Positions 1-4,285 of a DNA stretch of 5,032 nt are shown here, piece by piece (the first letter of the stretch is position 1; every line of letters begins with the position of its first letter). The notes below the pieces were generated by a model. That model saw nothing but the letters and a program-made list of their open reading frames with translations, ran no database searches and was not told the DNA's origin. Source of the stretch: Lysobacterales bacterium. Its GTDB lineage: Bacteria > Pseudomonadota > Gammaproteobacteria > Xanthomonadales > SZUA-36. The DNA lies in the NCBI GenBank assembly GCA_009692275.1, contig SHZL01000210.1, forward strand, positions 1-5,032, read 5' to 3'. Position numbers and translations under genes: made by a program.

Positions 1-217
1 TGAAATAGTCCGTATTGCGATGCGCTTCTTCGTCTTCATCGCTCATGAACTGCTCAAACACCGCATAGCCGAGCGGCACATCACGCAGCTTGAAAAATTC
101 GTAAGCGATAGTTCCCGATTCATGGGTCAGGACCTTGGAGGTCAATGCCTGCGCCAGCCGGATAAAATCCGCTTCCTTGCCTTCCTTTACTTTCATCCGC
201 GCCAGGAATGTCATCAT
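1..217 (-). CDS. ABM-domain (quinol monooxygenase-like) protein, C-terminus missing
   Basis: This is the N-terminal 72 residues of a small protein of the antibiotic biosynthesis monooxygenase (ABM, dimeric alpha/beta barrel) family, cut by the left edge; members are usually about 95-105 residues. Visible hallmarks are the opening MTFLARMKVKEGKEADF, where the first beta strand leads into a helix, the central HESGTIAYEFFKLRD segment, the strand YAVFEQF, and the AHRNTDYF motif that matches the usual 'H..t.hf' of the family. ABM proteins are cofactor-free oxygenases or decarboxylases acting on quinols and similar compounds, or have no known activity. There is an ATG at 223 two codons upstream, but GGAG on the minus strand lies only 2 nt from it and 8 nt from the ATG at 217, so I start at 217 (214 is also possible). 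The gene is divergent from the Rieske ferredoxin. Family call is good; substrate is unknown. Confidence 0.82.
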   Translation of the reverse strand, partial: MMTFLARMKVKEGKEADFIRLAQALTSKVLTHESGTIAYEFFKLRDVPLGYAVFEQFMSDEDEEAHRNTDYF

Positions 218-240
218 GGCCATTTCTCCAGAAATGCTTT

Positions 241-255
241 TTGAATGGAATTCAA
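241..255. promoter_or_regulatory. Dyad TTGAAT-N3-ATTCAA in divergent promoter region
   Basis: The 83-bp gap between the divergent ABM and Rieske ferredoxin genes holds a perfect 6-bp inverted repeat, TTGAAT (241-246) and ATTCAA (250-255), with a 3-bp spacer. The left arm can also be read as a weak -35 box, paired after 16 bp with TAGCAT (263-268) as a -10 for the ferredoxin gene. A regulator bound here could act on both genes. It is short enough to be chance. Confidence 0.3.
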
Positions 256-300
256 GTTATGTTAGCATCGAGACTATCTGAAAGGAAAGGATTTATTGGC

Positions 301-633
301 ATGTCCGAACCAATATTTACAGTGGTTACCCCGGTGGGGCAGATTGAAGAGAAGAGTTTCTCAGCGTTCGAAGTCAATGGTACGGACTTTGTCATCTGCC
401 GTTTCCGGGATGAGTACTTTGCCGTAGAGAATCTGTGCTCACACGCACTGGCGAGATTCAACGAAGGTAAATTGCGCGGTCACCGCATCATGTGCCCCCT
501 GCACGGCGCTACGTTTGACGTACGCACCGGAGCCTGCACCGGTGCACCGGCCACCAGGCCCATCCGCTCATTTCCGCTACGCATCCGGGATGGCCAGATT
601 GAAGTGGCCGTGCCCGTGCCTGCAAACCCTTAG
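301..633 (+). CDS. Rieske [2Fe-2S] ferredoxin
   Basis: A complete 110-aa soluble Rieske ferredoxin of the kind that carries electrons to ring-hydroxylating oxygenases (BphA3-like), with no signal peptide or membrane anchor. The cluster-binding motif is intact: C46-S-H48, a 16-residue gap, then C65-P-L-H68-G. It is followed by the typical FDVRTGACTGAPA segment and a C-terminal strand region ending in IEVAVPVPANP. The frame is open further upstream (to 208), but that would overlap the divergent gene's start. The ATG at 301 gives the usual family N-terminus and is preceded by AGGAAAGGA about 9 nt away. The gene may supply the oxygenase encoded at 4286, now separated from it by the RAYT/dipeptidase segment; the pairing is an inference. 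A NirD-like or other Rieske small-subunit role cannot be excluded. Confidence 0.9.
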   Translation: MSEPIFTVVTPVGQIEEKSFSAFEVNGTDFVICRFRDEYFAVENLCSHALARFNEGKLRGHRIMCPLHGATFDVRTGACTGAPATRPIRSFPLRIRDGQIEVAVPVPANP

Positions 634-645
634 GGAAACCAACCC

Positions 646-670
646 AGAGCGCCCCCAGGGTCCGCGCTTT
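646..670 (+). terminator. Possible hairpin downstream of ferredoxin gene
   Basis: Thirteen bases after the ferredoxin stop, AGAGCGC (646-652) can pair with GCGCTTT (664-670), one pair being G-U, around an 11-nt loop. No U-run follows, so intrinsic termination is uncertain. The stem ends directly before the first REP unit. Confidence 0.25.
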
Positions 671-671
671 C

Positions 672-750
672 CAATAAGGGGCCGGATATTTTCGAACAAT
701 AAGGGGCCGGATACATTTTCCCCAACAATAAGGGGCCGGATACATTTTCC
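672..750 (+). repeat. Left REP array, three units
   Basis: Three copies of a unit beginning CAATAAGGGGCCGGAT lie at 672-693, 697-720 and 726-749. The second and third are identical over 24 bp with a 29-bp period. The first lacks two bases (GGATATTTTC instead of GGATACATTTTC) and is offset by 25 bp. In the third unit CGGA (737-740) can pair with TCCG (748-751) around the 7-nt loop TACATTT. The array sits between the ferredoxin stop and the RAYT gene. Confidence 0.9.
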
Positions 751-752
751 GA

Positions 753-792
753 CAAGAAATTCAGTGAATCGCCATGGTGTGGGAATTTCTTG
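753..792 (+). other. Perfect 10-bp inverted repeat (hairpin) upstream of RAYT
   Basis: CAAGAAATTC (753-762) and GAATTTCTTG (783-792) are exact reverse complements separated by 20 bases that include CCATGG. It lies between the last left REP unit and the GTG start at 832. In single-stranded DNA or RNA it would form a stable stem. By analogy with the 5' hairpin of IS200 it could damp read-through or translation of the transposase, or it could be an operator; the role is inferred. Confidence 0.7.
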
Positions 793-831
793 CTGGTAAA
801 AATGGTGCCTCCAGAATGAGAGCTTCAGCCT

Positions 832-1521
832 GTGCCACGCCCTGTTCGCCTAAACCTGCCCGGCATTCCGCAGCACATAACGCAGCGCGGCAATAATCGC
901 CAGGCGTGTTTTCTTGCTGGGGAGGACTATGAACTGTACTTGGCCTTGCTGGCTGCGGCGTGCGAAAAACACCAATGTGCGGTGCACTCCTATGTCCTCA
1001 TGACAAATCATGTACATTTGCTGATAACACCAGAAACGGCGGAAGGCGTATCGCTCGTGATACGGGATTTGGGCCGGGATTATGTTCGGCAGGTCAACAA
1101 GGCGTATGGGCGTTCGGGAACCCTGTGGGAAGGCCGCTTCAAGTCATCGCTGGTGGATAGGGAGGCTTATTGTCTGGCTTGTTATCGATACATTGAACTG
1201 AATCCGGTGCGGGCGCAGATGGTAGTGATTCCTGCCGACTATGGCTGGTCGAGTTTCAGGGCCAACGCGTTGGGAATGCGCAACGAATTGATCACACCTC
1301 ATGAGTGCTGGCTTTCCCTTGGCGCTTCCGATAACGCTCGACGGTCTGCTTACCAGGGTCTTTTTAAACAGGATCTTGAGCAGAAACAACTTGAAGACAT
1401 TCGCTATGGTGTGCGTAAGGGCTTGCCCACCGGAAATGATGGGTTTAAACGGCAGGTCGAAGCAGCACTTTCAGTCAAACTCAGTAGCGGTAAAAGAGGG
1501 AGGCCAGTAAGAATCAGCTAA
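832..1521 (+). CDS. REP-associated tyrosine transposase (RAYT)
   Basis: A complete 229-aa transposase of the Y1/HUH superfamily (IS200-like), RAYT branch. The N-terminus MPRPVRLNLPGIPQHITQRG followed by NNRQ is the classic RAYT opening. The metal-binding HUH motif is N59-H60-V61-H62, and the LWEGRFKSSLV segment at about 98-107 is typical. Y120 in YIELNPVRA is the probable catalytic tyrosine, with Y118 as an alternative. A basic tail ends in KRGRPVRIS. Such enzymes nick and join single-stranded DNA at REP hairpins. An in-frame TGA at 817 leaves GTG 832 as the first possible start, and only a weak GAGAG (818-822) precedes it, so low expression is likely. No frameshift or stop is seen, so it appears intact. 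REP arrays in opposite orientations flank it. Confidence 0.93.
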   Translation: MPRPVRLNLPGIPQHITQRGNNRQACFLAGEDYELYLALLAAACEKHQCAVHSYVLMTNHVHLLITPETAEGVSLVIRDLGRDYVRQVNKAYGRSGTLWEGRFKSSLVDREAYCLACYRYIELNPVRAQMVVIPADYGWSSFRANALGMRNELITPHECWLSLGASDNARRSAYQGLFKQDLEQKQLEDIRYGVRKGLPTGNDGFKRQVEAALSVKLSSGKRGRPVRIS

Positions 1522-1527
1522 TCGATA

Positions 1528-1598
1528 GGGAAAATGTATCCGGCCCCTTAAAGCTCGGCCCCTTAAAGCTGCGGCCCCTTAAAGCTGGTCCCCTTCTC
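1528..1598 (-). repeat. Right REP array: one full unit plus tandem core copies
   Basis: Starting 8 bp after the RAYT stop, the full unit GAAAATGTATCCGGCCCCTT (1530-1549, continuing AAAG) is the reverse complement of the left units. Its 15-bp core CGGCCCCTTAAAGCT then repeats exactly: 1541-1555, 1556-1570 and, after one extra G, 1572-1586. A decayed copy, GGTCCCCTTCTC, follows at 1587-1598. GGA (1529-1531) and TCC (1539-1541) can pair around the loop AAATGTA. The array ends about 30 bp before the dipeptidase ribosome binding site. Confidence 0.88.
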
Positions 1599-1628
1599 AG
1601 GTAGACTCTCCCCGCCCATTGCACTCCG

Positions 1629-1633
1629 GAGGA
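1629..1633 (+). promoter_or_regulatory. Strong ribosome binding site of the dipeptidase
   Basis: GGAGG sits about 7-8 nt before the ATG at 1641, fixing that start. Only about 30 bp separate the REP array from this site. I find no convincing promoter there: TAGACT at 1602-1607 is a poor -10 with no matching -35. Transcription may start inside the REP array or read through from RAYT. Confidence 0.75.
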
Positions 1634-1640
1634 ATGACCT

Positions 1641-2873
1641 ATGCGCCGCAACTCTTCCAGTTTTTGCTCCGCCACATTCGCTCTCGCAATTTCTCTGCTT
1701 CCTTCGCTCGCCGCCGCGGACACCGCCGCCGATCACGCCAGGCAACTTCATTTCTCCTCCATTGTCCTCGACACCCACGCCGACACCACTCAGTTCTTCT
1801 TCGCCAAGGACTACGATTTTGCCAAGCGCAATACCGGCGGCAGCCAGGTCGATATTCCCCGCATGAAAGAAGGCGGCCTCAACGCCCTTTTCCTTTCCAT
1901 CTTCATCGACGCCTCCATCATGGGTCCGCCCGCAGTGCAAAAAGCTCTCGATCAGATCGACGCTATTCGCACTGCCGTCCGCGATCATCCCGTCGACCTC
2001 GTCCTGGCCACCTCCGCGGAAGACATTCGCCGCGCCCACTCCCAAAACAAAATCGCCATCCTTATGGGCATCGAGGGCGGCCACATGATCGGCAACGACA
2101 ATCGCCTCATCCGCATTTACTCCGTCCTTGGCGTTCGCTACATGACTCTCGCCCATTTTAAAAATAACGAGTGGGCCGACTCCTCTACCGACAAGCCCGC
2201 ACACAACGGCCTCACCGACTTTGGCAAAGACGTCGTCCGCGAAATGAATCGTCAGGGCATCCTCATCGACATCTCCCACGTCTCCGACAAAACATTTTAC
2301 GATGCCCTCGAAATCAGCAAGGCCCCGCTCATCGCCTCGCACTCTTCTGTGCGCGCCATCTCCAACCATCCCCGCAACATGTCCAATGACATGATCAAGG
2401 CGCTCGCTGCCAAAGGCGGCGTCATACAGATCAACTACGAACTGAATTATTTAAGCGATGAGTACCGCAAGGCTTACGAAGCCAATGCCGGCGACGTCAG
2501 CAAAGCCGACGAAGTCTTTAAGAAAGAATGCGGCGACGATTTCCTCTGCATCAGCAAAGCCCAGCAGCGCCAACTCCAGAAACTTCAGGCGGAAGGCAAG
2601 GTCCCCCGCGTCAGTTGGGAAACGATCATCGAGCACATCGACCACGTCGCCAAACTTGTCGGCCCCGATCACGTTGGCCTGGGCTCCGATTTTGACGGCG
2701 CGGATATGCCCGACGGCCTCGAAGATTGTTCCAAGCTCCCCAAAATCACCGAAGCCCTCGTCCGCAAAGGCTACTCCGACGCCGACATCCAAAACATTCT
2801 CGGCGGCAACATGCTTCGCGTCCTGGAGCAATCCGAACGCGTCGCCGCTCAACTCAACACCGCGGCGGACTAG
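1641..2873 (+). CDS. Secreted M19-family (renal-type) membrane dipeptidase
   Basis: A complete 410-aa zinc dipeptidase of peptidase family M19, hydrolysing dipeptides (members also take D-residue dipeptides or beta-lactams). A signal peptide is clear: basic start MRRN, hydrophobic stretch to about residue 23, and an AAA|D cleavage site after A26, so it acts in the periplasm or outside. The binuclear metal site is intact: H46 and D48 (DTHAD), E145 (GIEGGH), H213 (ISHVSD), H234 (ASHSS) and D350 (GSDFDG), with R245 (HPRN) for substrate. The 21- and 11-residue spacings from H213 to H234 to R245 equal those of renal dipeptidase. A polar insert at about 270-328 contains C297 and C303. Leucine codons are 20 CTC, 9 CTT, 5 CTG and 1 TTA, unlike the Rieske oxygenase gene, which suggests acquisition. 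It is bracketed by REP arrays and convergent with the acyl-CoA dehydrogenase gene. Confidence 0.93.
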   Translation: MRRNSSSFCSATFALAISLLPSLAAADTAADHARQLHFSSIVLDTHADTTQFFFAKDYDFAKRNTGGSQVDIPRMKEGGLNALFLSIFIDASIMGPPAVQKALDQIDAIRTAVRDHPVDLVLATSAEDIRRAHSQNKIAILMGIEGGHMIGNDNRLIRIYSVLGVRYMTLAHFKNNEWADSSTDKPAHNGLTDFGKDVVREMNRQGILIDISHVSDKTFYDALEISKAPLIASHSSVRAISNHPRNMSNDMIKALAAKGGVIQINYELNYLSDEYRKAYEANAGDVSKADEVFKKECGDDFLCISKAQQRQLQKLQAEGKVPRVSWETIIEHIDHVAKLVGPDHVGLGSDFDGADMPDGLEDCSKLPKITEALVRKGYSDADIQNILGGNMLRVLEQSERVAAQLNTAAD

Positions 2874-2892
2874 TTCGACAGGTTTACCCTTA

Positions 2893-2955
2893 CTAAGGGG
2901 CTCAATAAGGGGCCCCTTAGAGTGCCGGAAAATGTATCCGGCCCCTTAAAGTGCC
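2893..2955. repeat. Third REP array, with head-to-head palindrome
   Basis: This array lies between two convergent genes. It holds a partial copy CTAAGGGG (2893-2900), then AATAAGGGG meeting CCCCTTAG in a perfect 14-bp palindrome TAAGGGGCCCCTTA (2906-2919), then a full unit at about 2927-2951. CCCCTTAGAGTGCC (2913-2926) recurs as CCCCTTAAAGTGCC (2942-2955) with a 29-bp period, the same as in the left array. GCCGGA (2924-2929) pairs with TCCGGC (2937-2942) around AAATGTA, the best hairpin of all copies. It could also act as a bidirectional terminator, as many REPs in this position do, although there is no T-run. Confidence 0.87.
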
Positions 2956-2979
2956 AAACGGCAGCGCACCCTTTCCGTC

Positions 2980-4140
2980 TCAGGCCCGCTGGTCGAAACG
3001 GCGGCCAATCAAAGCGCTGGCTATATTGATCTTCTGGATGTCGATGGCGCCGCCGGCAATGCCCCAACCCCAGGCATCGCGAAAGCGTCGTTCCATGGGA
3101 TATTCCTTCGAATACCCGTAGCCACCCATGAGTTGCAGGGCATTACCGGTAACCGTGCGGGCCATTTCATTGGCAAAACATTTTGCCACGCTGGACGCAC
3201 TGATACTGGGGAATCCGCGCTCGGCATCGACGGCTGCGCGCCAGATAAGCAGGCGGGACGCTTCCACCTGGATTTTCATATCGGCAAGCTTCAGTTGCAC
3301 TGCCTGGAAATCGACGATGGGTTTGCCAAACTGCCGCCGCTCCTGCACATAGGCGCAGGCATCATCCAGCGCTGCTGACGCCTGGGCCAGGGCCATGGTC
3401 GCATTGCCACAACGTTCCAGGTCAAAGGCGGCCATGAGTTTTTTAAACCCGCCTTCCGGCACCACGATATTGCGCGCCGGCACGCGGACGTGATCAAAGT
3501 ACAGATCGCAGGACGGCACACCGCGAAAACCCATCAGGTGTTCCTGGCGGCCGAAACTCAGCCCTGCCGTGCCCTTTTCCACGTATACCGCGCCGATAGA
3601 TTTGGCCCCGGGCTGGTCGGAAAAGCGACAGTACACCAGGTATCCATCCGCATGGCCGCCACCCGAGCACCAGCGTTTTGCGCCGCTGATGACTACCTCG
3701 TCACCGGCCATTTCTGCCCTGGTTGAAAGATCCGTCAAGGCGGATCCGGCCGCCGGCTCGGACATGGCGATGGCGATGACTTTTTCGCCGGCACAGACGG
3801 CGGGCACTACTTCAGCTACGAGCTCAGGACTGGCAAATTTCTCAATGGCCCGCACCGGGCCCACGCAGGATTCAAAAACCGGAAATCCGACGGCCGACGA
3901 AATGCGGCCCAGTTCCTCGATGACGATCAATGCTTCCAGGTTTCCCAGCCCCTGCCCGCCCAGCCGCTCGGGAATGTTGACCCCGAGGTAGCCCATGGCA
4001 GCAAACTCTTTTACCAGTTCATGCGAAGGCGGGTTGCCGGTGAGTTCGATCTCCTCTGCGATCGCTGTCAGTCGCTCTTTTGCATAGCGCCGCACGCTGC
4101 TTTGCAGTTCCCGTTGTTCTTCGCTCAGCTGAAAATCCAT
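2980..4140 (-). CDS. Acyl-CoA dehydrogenase family protein
   Basis: A complete 386-aa flavoprotein of the acyl-CoA dehydrogenase family, which oxidises acyl-CoAs to 2-enoyl-CoAs with FAD and passes electrons to ETF. Domains run in order: an N-terminal helical region (1-120), a beta domain with the FAD/substrate signature AMSEPAAGSALTDLST (125-140) and KRWCSGGGHADGYLVY (155-170), and a C-terminal helical domain with QERRQFGKPI (266-275) and the LMGGYGYSKEYPMERRFRDA segment (337-356). The usual 'YEGT' glutamate position reads A362-G363-G364, so the medium-chain-type base is missing. E242 in FDLERC matches the isovaleryl/long-chain-type position. A weak GGGAAC precedes the ATG on the minus strand. 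The gene is divergent from the Rieske oxygenase, which suggests shared control and a role in breaking down a CoA-linked acid. The substrate cannot be told. Confidence 0.92.
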   Translation of the reverse strand: MDFQLSEEQRELQSSVRRYAKERLTAIAEEIELTGNPPSHELVKEFAAMGYLGVNIPERLGGQGLGNLEALIVIEELGRISSAVGFPVFESCVGPVRAIEKFASPELVAEVVPAVCAGEKVIAIAMSEPAAGSALTDLSTRAEMAGDEVVISGAKRWCSGGGHADGYLVYCRFSDQPGAKSIGAVYVEKGTAGLSFGRQEHLMGFRGVPSCDLYFDHVRVPARNIVVPEGGFKKLMAAFDLERCGNATMALAQASAALDDACAYVQERRQFGKPIVDFQAVQLKLADMKIQVEASRLLIWRAAVDAERGFPSISASSVAKCFANEMARTVTGNALQLMGGYGYSKEYPMERRFRDAWGWGIAGGAIDIQKINIASALIGRRFDQRA

Positions 4141-4156
4141 CTGTGAATAGTTCCCG

Positions 4157-4192
4157 ATTAATTGCCAGAATTAATTGCCCAAATTAGTTGAC
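4157..4192. promoter_or_regulatory. 13-bp-period repeats / ATTAATT dyad, candidate regulator site
   Basis: ATTAATTGCC occurs at 4157-4166 and 4170-4179, and a diverged ATTAGTTGAC at 4183-4192, giving three copies with an exact 13-bp period. The first two also create a perfect inverted repeat, ATTAATT (4157-4163) and AATTAAT (4169-4175), with a 5-bp spacer. The site lies in the 145-bp gap between divergent genes, 17 bp from the acyl-CoA dehydrogenase start and upstream of the oxygenase -10. A dimeric or LysR/AraC-type regulator is plausible; its identity is unknown. Confidence 0.5.
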
Positions 4193-4223
4193 TTAGTGTC
4201 GCACACCGCAGGCGCTAATTGAG

Positions 4224-4229
4224 TATACT
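4224..4229 (+). promoter_or_regulatory. Candidate -10 box of the Rieske oxygenase gene
   Basis: TATACT matches the sigma70 -10 consensus at 5 of 6 bases and would start transcription near 4236, leaving about 50 nt of leader. No good -35 lies 16-18 bp upstream; TTGACT (4188-4193) is 30 bp away. An activator-dependent promoter would fit. Confidence 0.4.
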
Positions 4230-4243
4230 GGTGAGCGCTTGAA

Positions 4244-4265
4244 ACAAACAGGCATGACTGTTTGT
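4244..4265. promoter_or_regulatory. Operator-like dyad upstream of Rieske oxygenase
   Basis: ACAAACAG (4244-4251) and CTGTTTGT (4258-4265) are perfect 8-bp inverted arms around GCATGA. The site is just downstream of the likely transcription start and 20 bp before the ATG, a typical place for a repressor operator (for example TetR or GntR type). In RNA it would form a short stem-loop near the ribosome binding region. No regulator gene is visible in the window. Confidence 0.55.
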
Positions 4266-4285
4266 AATTTGCCTACGGATACCCC

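Larger units (their letters stand above)
672..1598 (+). mobile_element. RAYT transposase with inverted flanking REP arrays
   Basis: I group the left REP array (672-750), the hairpin (753-792), the RAYT gene (832-1521) and the right REP array (1530-1598) as one element. The left units read AAGGGGCCGGATACATTTTC on the plus strand and the right full unit is its reverse complement, so the arrays face each other around the gene. RAYTs are domesticated relatives of IS200/IS605 single-strand transposases and typically sit beside the REP sequences they recognise. I see no target-site duplication, and exact ends are not defined. A related array at 2893-2955 may make the true unit larger. Confidence 0.7.

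Noticed and set aside
208..300. Upstream extension of the ferredoxin to an ATG at 208
   Set aside because: It would overlap the start of the divergent ABM gene and add 31 residues not seen in Rieske ferredoxins. ATG 301 has a suitable ribosome site.
672..750. CRISPR array
   Set aside because: The repeats are 22-24 bp with only 3-5 bp between them, irregular period and inverted copies elsewhere. There are no spacers and no cas genes.
515..799. Open frame running through the left REP array
   Set aside because: Its repeated RGRI/KGPDTFS segments are simply the REP units translated, and its first part overlaps the ferredoxin gene out of frame.
802..819. Five-codon leader peptide (ATG at 802, TGA at 817) before RAYT
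   Set aside because: It is too short and lacks a ribosome site. Its only firm value is that the TGA sets the limit for the RAYT start.
1563..2369. Long open frame (268 codons) on the minus strand opposite the dipeptidase
   Set aside because: The protein is low-complexity (Gly, Val, Asp rich) and matches no family. It is a mirror of the strong C-ending codon bias of the real M19 gene, whose active-site residues are all intact.
3569..3991. Plus-strand open frame opposite the acyl-CoA dehydrogenase
   Set aside because: It is Ser/Pro/Thr-rich with no family resemblance, and lies wholly within a well-supported gene on the other strand.
4150..4159. Ten-base match GTTCCCGATT shared with 111-120
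   Set aside because: One copy lies inside the ABM coding region and the other in a promoter gap. There is no extension or third copy, so chance is the simplest explanation.
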